From: Bacillota bacterium
GTDB taxonomy: Bacteria; Bacillota; Clostridia; Christensenellales; SZUA-584
DNA length: 33,278 nucleotides
Assembly: GCA_023416745.1 (NCBI GenBank)
Contig: JAEZHF010000021.1
Coordinates: 1 to 33,278 of the forward strand
Reading direction: 5' to 3'
A program made the position numbers and the translations under genes. Shown piece by piece: positions 22,888 to 31,065 of the stretch (position 1 is its first letter; each line of letters starts with the position of its first letter). Under the pieces are notes generated by a model. The model did no database searches. It saw only the letters and a program-made list of their open reading frames with translations, and was not told where the DNA came from.

Positions 22888-24693
22888 ATGAAAAACAAGT
22901 ACAGGGGTTCAGAGAACGACTATCTGGACGACTCCACGGAAGTCTCCACGGATACGGGCGGCGGTGCTGACCGTATGGAGGTGAACGGCGTGCAGCTCCG
23001 CAAGAAAAAGGGCGGGCGCTGGAGCAACAAAAAAATCATCATCATGAGCGTCGTGGGCGCTCTCGTTCTGATACTCATCGGAGGCGGCGCATACGCCTAC
23101 TCCATCTGGAACGACCCGATGGCGCAGTTCAACAACGTGGCGGACCAGATCACTCCGCCGCCGTCGCAGACGAAGGCGCCGCAGGGCACCGACGACCCGT
23201 CGGATTCGGCCACGCCCGGCCCATCCCCCACCATAGACCCGTACGAGGCGCTGCTGGCGCAATCCGACACCGGCTTTTTAAAGGACATCGTCAACATTAT
23301 GCTGATCGGTGTGGACTATTCGGTGGAGCGCAGCACCTGGAACGGCAAGAAGGCGTTCCATTCGGACGTGATGATCGTGCTGTCCGTCAACAAGGCGACG
23401 GGCGCGGTCAACATGATCTCTCTCCCGCGCGACACCTACGCCCAGATACCCGGCGTGGAGGGCATATATAAGCTGAACGCATCCATCGACTGCGGCGGCG
23501 GCTGGCCTACTGAGGCCAATAACTACTCCATGAGCGGCTTCGATAAGGTCTGCGAAGCGGCGGAATGGATGCTGGGCGGCATTCCGGTGGACTACTATTA
23601 CGCGGTGGACATGAACGCGGTCAAAGGGCTGGTGGACGCCATCGGCGGCGTACAGGGCTTCGACGTGGAAATGGACTTTAAGATGCAGGGCCGTTCTTAC
23701 ACAAAGGGCGTGCAGGACATGAACGGCCAGGCCGTGCTGGACTACCTGCGCGTACGCAAGGGCATCTCTCAGGCCGGAGACCTCAACCGCATCAACCGGC
23801 AGAAGAAGATGCTTATCGCCATATTCGACAAGATCAAGACAAACGGTTTGTTGGCGAGCATCCCCAATCTGCTGGAGGCGTTTGACGGCAACCTGTATAC
23901 CAACACCACGCTGGGCCAGACGGCGGCGCTGGCAGCCTTCGGTTACAACGTGGATTCCGAAAGCATCGGCATGTACTCGATGGGCGGCAAATACAACTAC
24001 GGTATATTCAACTGGAACTTTGTGCTGACCGATCAGAAAGCGCGTGTGAAGCTGATCGAGCAAATATATGGCGTCAAGGTGGATCAGTATAAGGACTATA
24101 CCCAATCTGCGGCGGAAGCGAGGTGGGAATCCATGCGCGCTCCGGTGATCAAGAAGCAGGCCGAGAAGGCACTGGCCAAGGTGAAGGCCAAGCTGGACGC
24201 AGACGCCAAGCTGCCTGTTTACGTGGCCCCGACGCCCACGCCTTCACCGACGCCCAAACCGCCGGTAACGACGCCCTCGCCCACGCCGACACCGACGCCG
24301 ACACCGACGCCGACACCGACGCCGACTCCCACACCCACACCGACTGAGGGAGCCTCCGGCGGCGACTCGGTCGGCAGCGCATTTACATTGCTGAGTACGG
24401 CAAAAACTCGCGCGAAAGACGTAACGCTGAATACCACCGGCGTGATACCGCCGGGATACAGGCAGTATTTGCCGGACGGCCCAATATGGGCGCTGTACAA
24501 CAAAGCGGTGGCCGCGTGCGCATCGCTCGGCTCGCAGGACAGCGCAGAAGCGAAAAAGGCCGCCAACGACCAGGTGATTCTGGACGTGAGGTCGCTATGC
24601 AGCACATTCTCCGTGCCGTTGTCCTCCAGCTACTGGCGCGTCAACTACGAGAGTGACAAGAGCTTTAACGAGGTAACCATAGACTTCAACTGA
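22888..24693 (+). CDS. LytR-CpsA-Psr (LCP) family wall-polymer ligase, paralogue 1
   Basis: A 601-residue membrane protein: cytosolic N-terminus, one transmembrane helix (about 50-72), LCP catalytic domain (about 133-315), a helical segment, a Pro-Thr linker (about 447-487) and a C-terminal domain of about 100 residues. LCP enzymes transfer lipid-linked teichoic-acid-like or capsular polymers onto peptidoglycan outside the cell. Conserved residues: D160 in HSDVMIVLSVN, R181 in SLPRDTY, the LGGIPVDYYYAVD block, and arginines in YLRVRKG and DLNRINRQKKM (R288, R290, R301, R304). The PT linker plus extra C-terminal domain is unusual for LCP proteins but shared with the next gene. Monocistronic, with terminator and a conserved upstream block. 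Confidence 0.92.
   Translation: MKNKYRGSENDYLDDSTEVSTDTGGGADRMEVNGVQLRKKKGGRWSNKKIIIMSVVGALVLILIGGGAYAYSIWNDPMAQFNNVADQITPPPSQTKAPQGTDDPSDSATPGPSPTIDPYEALLAQSDTGFLKDIVNIMLIGVDYSVERSTWNGKKAFHSDVMIVLSVNKATGAVNMISLPRDTYAQIPGVEGIYKLNASIDCGGGWPTEANNYSMSGFDKVCEAAEWMLGGIPVDYYYAVDMNAVKGLVDAIGGVQGFDVEMDFKMQGRSYTKGVQDMNGQAVLDYLRVRKGISQAGDLNRINRQKKMLIAIFDKIKTNGLLASIPNLLEAFDGNLYTNTTLGQTAALAAFGYNVDSESIGMYSMGGKYNYGIFNWNFVLTDQKARVKLIEQIYGVKVDQYKDYTQSAAEARWESMRAPVIKKQAEKALAKVKAKLDADAKLPVYVAPTPTPSPTPKPPVTTPSPTPTPTPTPTPTPTPTPTPTPTEGASGGDSVGSAFTLLSTAKTRAKDVTLNTTGVIPPGYRQYLPDGPIWALYNKAVAACASLGSQDSAEAKKAANDQVILDVRSLCSTFSVPLSSSYWRVNYESDKSFNEVTIDFN
24289..24324 (+). repeat. 12-bp tandem repeat coding the Pro-Thr linker of LCP 1
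   Basis: Three perfect copies of ACACCGACGCCG, flanked by degenerate units. Slippage here would lengthen or shorten the linker in frame. Confidence 0.85.
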
Positions 24694-24708
24694 GCTAACC
24701 ATTTTTCT

Positions 24709-24735
24709 GAGGCCGGAAATTCCGGCCTCTTTTTT
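24709..24735 (+). terminator. Terminator of LCP gene 1
   Basis: Stem GAGGCCGGA/TCCGGCCTC with AAT loop and TTTTTT tail, 15 bases past the stop. Confidence 0.9.
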
Positions 24736-25006
24736 ATTCCTTAACCGGAACTTTTCGGGGACGCGATTCGTCCATAGTACGGTAATAATATCCATATACG
24801 CGCGCGAACTGATCGAGCTTTTGCGGCTGAATATATGCGAATTAATCATAATCACGGAAAGAAGAATCAGAGCTGCGGCTGAGCCGGATACGCGTGGAAC
24901 ACCGAAGATGCTCCCGCTTCGGGTCGGCTGCCGTCACAGCTGTAAACCCTGTCCGGCAGACATTTTGTCTTCCTCTGGTGTATGCTCCTGCATTTATTTA
25001 ATGAAA
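24736..25006. other. Non-coding spacer between the LCP genes
   Basis: Part of a 474-base gap that also includes the terminator of LCP 1 and the promoter block of LCP 2. No protein-like frame with a start signal and no RNA structure was recognised in this middle part. Confidence 0.4.
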
Positions 25007-25067
25007 GTGTAAACTTTTTTGGTATATTGCTCTAAAACAGTTGGAATCATTCCAATGATTGTATTAT
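25007..25067 (+). promoter_or_regulatory. Conserved upstream block of LCP gene 2, with palindrome
   Basis: Same GTGTAAA-N-TTTT, AAAACAGTTGG and TTGTATTAT elements as before LCP gene 1. Here the spacer holds a perfect 15-base palindrome TTGGAATCATTCCAA (25041-25055) that is absent from the first copy. Confidence 0.5.
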
Positions 25068-25167
25068 ATTAGATGATGTTAAATCAGTATCAGCCGCTCG
25101 TTTTATCGGCATAAACCGTGACGTCTGTCCGGAATAGCATATATCGCAAAGAAAGAGCAGACCCGAC

Positions 25168-27174
25168 ATGAAGAAGATGAATTGGTGGTTCAGCCGGAAA
25201 ACGCCGGCGCTGACACCGGCAGATGAACAGAATCCCGTTACGGCGGAATATACTGACGAAGGGCTGGAGAGCAGCCCGGGCGAATCCGGCGGCAGCCGTG
25301 ATGCTGACGGTCAGGCCGGTGATAACAGCCTCAAACCGGGCGATATGCCGGATGGTGAAACCGGCGGCGCAAAAGCAAAGAAAAAGCTCTTCGGGGGCAA
25401 AAAGAAAGCCGCAGCGGCAGACGCGGAGTTGCCCTCCCCCATTATCCCGGATTCGGGCAGCAGCGTGGACGCTGTTGCGCCGGACGGCGTGCTGCCTGCG
25501 GAAAAAACCAAAAAACGCTGGAGCAAAAAGAAAACAGTTGTGCTCAGCATCACGGGTGCCCTTGTGCTGATACTGATCGGCGCCGGCGCTTACGTATACT
25601 CCATCTGGAACGATCCGATGGCGCAGTTCAACCAAGTGGCCGAACAGATCACACCGCGCCCATCCGTTTCTCAGAACCCCGATGCCCCGGCGGACGCGCA
25701 GCAGCCGGATGCCGAGCCCACCATAGACCCGTATGAAGCACTGTTGGCGCAGGCGGATACCGGCTTTTTGAAGGATATCGTCAACATCATGCTGATTGGC
25801 GTGGACCATTCCGAAGAGCGCAACACGTGGAGCGGCAAAAAGGCGTTCCATTCGGATGTGATGATCATACTGTCCGTCAACAAGGCGACGGGCTCGGTTA
25901 ATATGATATCGCTCCCGCGTGACACTTATGCGAAAATTCCGGACATCGACGGCATATACAAGCTGAACGCGTCCATAGACTGCGGCGGCGGCTGGCCCTC
26001 GGAATCCAATAACTATTCCATGAGCGGCTTTGAGAAGGTTTGCGAATCGGCGGAATGGATGCTGGGCGGCATACCGGTAGACTACTATTACGCGGTGGAC
26101 ATGAACGCGGTCAAGGGGCTGGTGGATGCCATTGGCGGCGTACAGGGCTTCGACATGGAGCTGGACTTCAAGATGCAAGGCCGCTCATATAAGGCGGGCG
26201 TGCAGGATATGAACGGTCAGGCCGTGCTGGACTATCTGCGTGTGCGCAAGGGCGTTTCGGAAGCAGGCGACCTCAACCGCATCAACCGGCAGAAGAAGAT
26301 GCTGGTCGCCATATTCGACAAGATCAAACAGAACGGTCTGCTGGCGAGCATCCCCAATCTGCTGTCCGCTTTCGACGGCAACTTGTATACCAACACCACG
26401 CTGGCCCAGACAGCGGCGCTGGCGGCCTTCGGCTATAATGTAAACGCTGACGATATCGGCATGTACTCGATGGGCGGCAAATACAACTACGGCATATTCA
26501 ACTGGAACTTTGTGCTGACGGACCAGAAAGCGCGTGTTGAACTGATTGAAAAAATATATGGCGTTAAGGTGGAGCAGTATAAGGACTACACCGCATCGGC
26601 AGCCGTCGCGAAATGGAACCGGATGCAGCTGCCCGTCGTCCGCAAGGGCGCGCAAAGCGTGCTGTCCAAGGTAAAGGCCAAGCTGAAATCGGATGCAAAG
26701 CTGCCCGTTTACGGAGCGGCGACGCCGACCCCCGTGCCGACGCAAACTACACCGCCAACGCCAAAGCCCACACCTGAACCGACACTGACGACCGAACCGA
26801 CAGCGACACCGACAGCGACACCGACAGCGACACCGACAGCAACACCGGCATCCACACCCGCCACCACGGAAGGCACCGGCGAAGAAGCGGCTTCCTCAGT
26901 TTCCCTGCTGATGAACAGGTTAGCGCTTCCGGCCACGTCGGACAGCGTGACACTCACCTCCGGCGCACCGAAGGGGTACCGCCAGTATCTGACCGACGGT
27001 CCGGAATGGGCGCTTTACAACAAGTGCGTGAGTCAGGTGGACTCGCTGTCATCCGGCAGCGTTGAGACAGTCAAATCCAGCATCGAGTCTTTGTGCAGAA
27101 TGTTCTCCGTCGGCATACCCAACTGGAAAGTGAACTACGAGAGCAGCAATGAGGTCGTGGTAGACTTCAGGTAG
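25168..27174 (+). CDS. LytR-CpsA-Psr (LCP) family wall-polymer ligase, paralogue 2
   Basis: A 668-residue membrane protein with the layout of LCP 1 but a longer cytosolic N-terminus (about 120 residues, acidic, then Lys-rich), a TM helix (about 122-145) and the LCP domain (about 203-385). Key residues are retained: HSDVMIILSVN, SLPRDTYAKIP, LGGIPVDYYYAVD, YLRVRKG, DLNRINRQKKM. The Pro-Thr linker is coded by a different 12-bp repeat, and the C-terminal domain (GYRQYLTDGPEWALYNKCV, ending WKVNYESSNEVVVDF) matches that of LCP 1. Long stretches are near-identical between the two, so this is a tandem duplication. AAGAAAGAG precedes the ATG at some distance, a weak site. Envelope genes follow. Confidence 0.92.
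   Translation: MKKMNWWFSRKTPALTPADEQNPVTAEYTDEGLESSPGESGGSRDADGQAGDNSLKPGDMPDGETGGAKAKKKLFGGKKKAAAADAELPSPIIPDSGSSVDAVAPDGVLPAEKTKKRWSKKKTVVLSITGALVLILIGAGAYVYSIWNDPMAQFNQVAEQITPRPSVSQNPDAPADAQQPDAEPTIDPYEALLAQADTGFLKDIVNIMLIGVDHSEERNTWSGKKAFHSDVMIILSVNKATGSVNMISLPRDTYAKIPDIDGIYKLNASIDCGGGWPSESNNYSMSGFEKVCESAEWMLGGIPVDYYYAVDMNAVKGLVDAIGGVQGFDMELDFKMQGRSYKAGVQDMNGQAVLDYLRVRKGVSEAGDLNRINRQKKMLVAIFDKIKQNGLLASIPNLLSAFDGNLYTNTTLAQTAALAAFGYNVNADDIGMYSMGGKYNYGIFNWNFVLTDQKARVELIEKIYGVKVEQYKDYTASAAVAKWNRMQLPVVRKGAQSVLSKVKAKLKSDAKLPVYGAATPTPVPTQTTPPTPKPTPEPTLTTEPTATPTATPTATPTATPASTPATTEGTGEEAASSVSLLMNRLALPATSDSVTLTSGAPKGYRQYLTDGPEWALYNKCVSQVDSLSSGSVETVKSSIESLCRMFSVGIPNWKVNYESSNEVVVDFR
26800..26847 (+). 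repeat. 12-bp tandem repeat coding the Pro-Thr linker of LCP 2
   Basis: Four copies of ACAGCGACACCG, the last with one mismatch. The unit differs from that of LCP 1, so the two linkers expanded independently. Confidence 0.85.
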
Positions 27175-27187
27175 TTAACGGTACATC

Positions 27188-27219
27188 AGCCGGCGGTATC
27201 CCCCGCCGGCTTTTCATTT
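27188..27219 (+). terminator. Terminator of LCP gene 2
   Basis: Stem AGCCGGCGG/CCGCCGGCT (27188-27196, 27203-27211) followed by a T-rich tail, 13 bases past the stop. Confidence 0.85.
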
Positions 27220-27292
27220 GCTCCCTTCGTCACAGTGCCCGGCATCGGTTACAATAATATGGTGCATTAATATATTTTTGGAGAGTCTTCCC

Positions 27293-28225
27293 ATGAGAAA
27301 AGGAAAAAAAGCGCTCATCATAATGCTCAGCATACTGGGCGGCATCACCGTGATACTGTATCTGCTGTTTCCCGCTGTAATGGGCATCGTCGCATCCACC
27401 CGCGGCGCTGCCGGTAAGGGCGAGCCGCCGGATGGTTTTGAGGCGGTGACACTGACAGCACAGGACAGTGTGCAGCTCTCGGCCTGGTATGCCCCGCCAC
27501 AGAATGGAGCCTGTATACTGCTGCTGCACGGTGCGCACAGCAGCAAAGAAGAGGCCGCCGGATACGCCCGCATGCTGCAGAAGCATGGCTACGGCGTGCT
27601 GGCTTTGGATGTGCGCGGACACGGCGGCAGCGGCGGCGGCAACGCGCTGGGCTGGGAGTGCGGGAAGGACATCAGCGCAGCGCTGGACTATCTTAAGTCG
27701 CAGGGCAGCACGGAGCCTGTGGGCGCGCTTGGTCTGTCGATGGGCGGCGAGATACTGCTTGGCGAGAGCAGCGCATTCCCCGAAATAACCGCCATCATCA
27801 GCGACGGCGCAACGCACCATTCGATCGGCGATTATCTGTCGCTGCCGGAGAACCGCAGCCTTTGGCGCAGCTGGACGACGCGCGTGATGTACTTCACCGC
27901 CGGCGTATTCACGGGTCAGCAGCCGCCCCAAACCACGATACAGGATTCCATGACAGAGGCGGCAGATACGCGCTATCTGCTGATCGCCGCGGGAGAAGAA
28001 GCGGACGAGCAGGCCTTCGGTGCACTGTACGCGGATGCGGCGGCGGGCCGCACCGATTTATGGACGGTGCCGGATGCCGGACATACACAGGCGCTCTCAC
28101 TGGTTCCGGAAGAGTATGAACAGCGCATAACAGAGTTTTTCGATGCGGCGCTGTTGGTCTTTGATGATTCCTTTATCAGCATGGTTATCTTCCAAATGGA
28201 AAGTGAACTGCGAAAGCAGCTATGA
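27293..28225 (+). CDS. Membrane-anchored alpha/beta hydrolase
   Basis: A 310-residue protein with an N-terminal membrane anchor (about residues 7-32) and an alpha/beta-hydrolase domain of the YqkD/BAAT-like type. Nucleophile S149 in LGLSMGGE; oxyanion motif LLLHGAHSS; LALDVRGHGGS loop; probable catalytic His in PDAGHTQAL. The C-terminal ~30 residues after FFDAAL run into a hydrophobic, non-family tail. Substrate unknown; an extracellular esterase acting at the envelope is possible given its neighbours. Start ATG 27293 follows GGAGAG by 7 bases. Confidence 0.85.
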   Translation: MRKGKKALIIMLSILGGITVILYLLFPAVMGIVASTRGAAGKGEPPDGFEAVTLTAQDSVQLSAWYAPPQNGACILLLHGAHSSKEEAAGYARMLQKHGYGVLALDVRGHGGSGGGNALGWECGKDISAALDYLKSQGSTEPVGALGLSMGGEILLGESSAFPEITAIISDGATHHSIGDYLSLPENRSLWRSWTTRVMYFTAGVFTGQQPPQTTIQDSMTEAADTRYLLIAAGEEADEQAFGALYADAAAGRTDLWTVPDAGHTQALSLVPEEYEQRITEFFDAALLVFDDSFISMVIFQMESELRKQL

Positions 28226-28264
28226 GACCAGTAATGGAAGCGGTAGTATAAAAACCGCCGATTA

Positions 28265-28293
28265 TTGACAATTAGTGTACTTTTGTGTAATGT
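28265..28293 (+). promoter_or_regulatory. Promoter of the phosphodiester glycosidase gene
   Basis: -35 TTGACA (28265-28270, perfect), 17-base spacer, -10 TAATGT (28288-28293). Confidence 0.6.
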
Positions 28294-28333
28294 ATCAGTT
28301 AGCATTGTGACTTTTCATTTTTTGAGGTGAGGT

Positions 28334-29335
28334 ATGTTCACAAAAAAGGCTGCTCTGATCATTTTGGCTTTATTGTTGGTTTTCGGCTGTGTTTGTACTC
28401 CAGCCTATGCTGCAGAACCCGTCAGCGAGGCTGCATTACCTGAAGTCACATCACCCGAAACGCACGAAGCCGACAGCGCTGACGGTTTTCCTTTTTACTC
28501 ATTTTTTTCCAAGCCCTATGTACTGACACAGAATTATAGCAATCGCTACTTTATTGGAGAAGGCAAGGAAGAGGTTGTGGAGGACGCCAAAAAAGGATAT
28601 TGGCTTTACCGCTCCTTCTCGCTCTACGTCGAAATCAAACGCATAACCGATAAAAATGGGCCGATGACATACTTTGTGGCCGAAATTGTCACAAAGAATG
28701 GGCGTGCGGAACTCCCGGGGTTTGCCAATATGAAAAAACCCGGCTCTTCCTCTCTGCCTCTCTCTAATATAGCTAAAAACTATAAAACCGTTATTGCCGT
28801 GAATGGTGATTACATGAACCGGGCCGATACAAGCAGAAAAGGCATCATCATGCGCAATGGCATCACCTATCTGAATAATACAAAGGCCGATACGCTGGCA
28901 TTTTACCCCGACGGTTCTCTGCGGGTATTAAAACCGAAGACCACGACGCCTCAAATACTGCTGAATGCAGGCGTCAGGAACACCTTCTCATTTGGCCCCA
29001 CGCTGATCAATGGCGGCAAGATACAATCCGGGCTGGACAGCCACCGGTTAAGGAAGAAGAACCCGCGCACAGCCGTCGGCATGATCGCACCTAACCACTA
29101 TCTATTGATCGTCGTAGATGGCAGACAGAAAAATTATAGCGTTGGTATGACACTGACAGAGTTAGCCAAGGTTTTTAAGCAGTATGGCTGCCAGGTCGCT
29201 TATAATCTTGACGGAGGCCAGTCGGCCACCATGAGCTTTATGGGCAAAAACATCAACAAGTACGGCGGGTCACTGACTGGCCAGCGAAAAGTTCCGGATG
29301 CCCTGATGTTCGGATACTCCAAATTGGTTAGCTAA
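28334..29335 (+). CDS. Secreted phosphodiester glycosidase (NAGPA/DUF2233 family)
   Basis: A 333-residue exported protein: signal peptide (TKKAALIILALLLVFGCVCTPAYA), a short acidic spacer, and the NAGPA domain over about residues 110-330. Family motifs: VIAVNGDYMNR, then FGPTLINGGKI, RTAVGMIAPNHYLLIVVDGR, MTLTELAKVFKQYGC and the closing NLDGGQSATM. The domain removes GlcNAc linked through a phosphodiester, and bacterial members are tied to exopolysaccharide or teichoic-acid processing. Placed after two LCP ligases, a role in wall polymer maturation or turnover fits (inference). GAGGTGAGG lies just upstream. Base composition is more AT-rich than the LCP genes. A lipoprotein processing Cys is present in the signal region (GCVC), so lipidation is an alternative. 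Confidence 0.88.
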   Translation: MFTKKAALIILALLLVFGCVCTPAYAAEPVSEAALPEVTSPETHEADSADGFPFYSFFSKPYVLTQNYSNRYFIGEGKEEVVEDAKKGYWLYRSFSLYVEIKRITDKNGPMTYFVAEIVTKNGRAELPGFANMKKPGSSSLPLSNIAKNYKTVIAVNGDYMNRADTSRKGIIMRNGITYLNNTKADTLAFYPDGSLRVLKPKTTTPQILLNAGVRNTFSFGPTLINGGKIQSGLDSHRLRKKNPRTAVGMIAPNHYLLIVVDGRQKNYSVGMTLTELAKVFKQYGCQVAYNLDGGQSATMSFMGKNINKYGGSLTGQRKVPDALMFGYSKLVS

Positions 29336-29380
29336 ATCCCCCCAGCTTTATCGCAAGCAAAAAGGCGCAGGTTCGTGAAC

Positions 29381-29466
29381 TGAAGTGCCCCCCAAAAGTT
29401 AGACCAATATTTATTCAAGCAGTCGATAAGGGCTTGCTGCCTGTGAACAACGGACAGCAAGCCCTT
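29381..29466. mobile_element. Possible solo IS end (IS3/IS150-like) with hairpin
   Basis: TGAAGTGCCCCCCAAAAGTT followed by AGAC (29381-29404) looks like the terminal inverted repeat of IS3-family elements known from Firmicutes. Next comes a 12-bp perfect hairpin AAGGGCTTGCTG/CAGCAAGCCCTT (29428-29439, 29455-29466). No transposase frame and no second end are visible, so this would be a relic. Confidence 0.35.
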
Positions 29467-29555
29467 TAGCTTTGCCTTAATGCAACGATTATTCTTTGAT
29501 TGTGATTATGCTGAGAGGCTGCTGTTCACCCCGAACCGTCTTTGATATATAACTA

Positions 29556-30329
29556 TTATTGAAACAGATACCCCGTCATCGAGATGGAACCGTATACCCG
29601 CGCGTCGTTGAACACCGTCAGACTGTCCGCCGAATCCGAAGCGCCCAACACGTACAGCAGCGGGAAGTAATGGTCCGGCGTGAAGAACGCCTTCTCCGCC
29701 GACTCTCCCGCACGGCGGTAATCCGCCACGGCGGCAAAGTCCCGCATCTCGATATGCCCGCGTATGTACCGGTCGAACGTGTCCGCCCACGGGAAGCCGC
29801 CCGGCACGTTCCAGCCAATCAGGTGCAGGTTGTGCACCACGTTGCCGCTGCCCAGTATCAGCACGTCCTCGCCGCGCAGCGGAGCCAGCGCGCGCCCCAG
29901 TTCAACGTGCGCCTGCGGGCTTTTACGCGCGTCCACACTCAGCTGCACCACCGGTATATCCGCGTTCGGAAACAGGTGTACCAGCACCGACCATGTACCG
30001 TAGTCGATGCCCCAGCTGTTGTCCGTCACCGTTCCGGGCAGCAGCGCCTTGACTTGCCCCGCCAGCTCCGGCGAACCGGGCGCTGGGTATTTCACCTCGT
30101 AGAGCGGGCGCGGAAAGCCGTACATGTCGTATATCATGCACGGCAGCGCCGCATCCGATGTGCGCGTGTCCTCGCCGTACCAGTGCGCCGACACCGCGAG
30201 TATCGCCCGTGGACGCGGTATCATCCCGCCGATGCGCCGCCATTCGCGCGTAAACGCATTGTCCTCTATCGCGTTCATCGGGGAGCCGTGCCCCGCGAAC
30301 AGCACCGGCATCCGTTTTGGGTCCGCCAT
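29556..30329 (-). CDS. LigB/DODA-type extradiol ring-cleavage dioxygenase
   Basis: A 257-residue cytosolic class III extradiol dioxygenase like E. coli YgiD (4,5-DOPA dioxygenase). The metal-site histidines are present: H14 in GHGSPMNA, H49 in SAHWYG, H166 in GNVVHNLHL, and H220 in PDHYFPLLYV. The catalytic histidine of the usual G-x-DHG-x-W motif is replaced: here GIDYGTW with Y110. This may alter or abolish ring cleavage. It follows rubrerythrin by 17 bases on the same strand, so co-transcription is likely and would place it in the oxidative-stress response. The ribosome binding site is weak. Confidence 0.88.
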   Translation of the reverse strand: MADPKRMPVLFAGHGSPMNAIEDNAFTREWRRIGGMIPRPRAILAVSAHWYGEDTRTSDAALPCMIYDMYGFPRPLYEVKYPAPGSPELAGQVKALLPGTVTDNSWGIDYGTWSVLVHLFPNADIPVVQLSVDARKSPQAHVELGRALAPLRGEDVLILGSGNVVHNLHLIGWNVPGGFPWADTFDRYIRGHIEMRDFAAVADYRRAGESAEKAFFTPDHYFPLLYVLGASDSADSLTVFNDARVYGSISMTGYLFQ

Positions 30330-30346
30330 GGCTTAGCCGCTCTGCT

Positions 30347-30835
30347 TTAGTATTTGATGAACTTGCTGCCGGGAGCGCCGCAGATGGGGCATTTGTCCGG
30401 CACGGCCTTCTCGATGTTGCCACACACCGGGCACAGATAATAGAACACTTCGCCTTCCGCGTCAATGTTGTCCAGCGCTTCCTGATACAGACGCGCATGC
30501 ACTTCTTCCGCCTTCATCGCGAATGTAAACGACATCAGCGCCGCCTTGTTGCCCTCGGCCTCGGCCAGCTTCACGAAATCCGGATACATCTCCTTATACT
30601 CGTGCGTCTCACCCGCCACAGCATCCTTTAAGTTGTCGGCAGTGCCGCTTAACTTGCCGGCCACTTCAAAGTGCTTGAGCGCGTGGAGCGTCTCCGCATC
30701 CGCCGCCGCGCGGAACAGCTTGGCCGCGTTCGGTTTGCCTTCCGCTTCGGCCTTCTTCGCATATGCCGTGTACTTCCTGTTCGCCTGGGACTCGCCCGCA
30801 AATGCCGCCATCAAATTGTCCTGTGTGCTGCTCAT
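30347..30835 (-). CDS. Rubrerythrin
   Basis: A 162-residue cytosolic diiron peroxidase of anaerobes that reduces H2O2. The N-terminal ferritin-like domain has the two E-x-x-H iron motifs (ETLHALKHF, EEVHARLYQEA) and EYKEMYPDF. The C-terminal rubredoxin-like domain has CPVCGN and CPICGAP. Full length. GGAGG lies about 12 bases before the ATG. The promoter at 30923-30952 is consensus, and a perfect 19-base PerR-like palindrome lies just upstream of the -35, so peroxide-responsive control is very likely. First gene of an operon with the DODA-type dioxygenase. Confidence 0.96.
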   Translation of the reverse strand: MSSTQDNLMAAFAGESQANRKYTAYAKKAEAEGKPNAAKLFRAAADAETLHALKHFEVAGKLSGTADNLKDAVAGETHEYKEMYPDFVKLAEAEGNKAALMSFTFAMKAEEVHARLYQEALDNIDAEGEVFYYLCPVCGNIEKAVPDKCPICGAPGSKFIKY

Positions 30836-30922
30836 TGTCTTGTTACCTCCAATTTAAATTTGCTTATATGCATTGTTCCCTTTTTTCGTTCTCCTAGGCA
30901 GGGAACCTTCTTCTCGAGGGGT

Positions 30923-30952
30923 ATTATAACACCACATTATGGGTCTTGGCAA
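30923..30952 (-). promoter_or_regulatory. Rubrerythrin promoter
   Basis: Minus strand -35 TTGCCA (30947-30952), 18-base spacer, -10 TATAAT (30923-30928, perfect). Confidence 0.7.
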
Positions 30953-30957
30953 TACTT

Positions 30958-30976
30958 ATTCATAATTATTATGAAT
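30958..30976 (-). promoter_or_regulatory. PerR/Fur-type box upstream of rubrerythrin
   Basis: ATTCATAATTATTATGAAT is a perfect 9-1-9 palindrome. Its core matches the PerR consensus TTATAATTATTATAA at 13 of 15 positions. It sits 5 bases upstream of the -35. Confidence 0.75.
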
Positions 30977-31065
30977 TATTTTTTCTGAAAAGTTGAACAG
31001 TTTTGAAATAAAATCTGTGGCATCATCAAAGCAAACGGGCACGCCCTATGAAGAAAGGCTATCAT

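Noticed and set aside
23278..26178. Long minus-strand frames opposite the two LCP genes
   Set aside because: Their products resemble each other only because the sense genes are duplicates; sense frames have clear LCP motifs and starts.
24289..26847. Tandem repeats as a CRISPR array
   Set aside because: 12-bp units without spacers, inside coding sequence and in frame.
29559..30350. Plus-strand frame opposite the dioxygenase gene
   Set aside because: His/Arg-rich shadow; the minus-strand frame has all family motifs.
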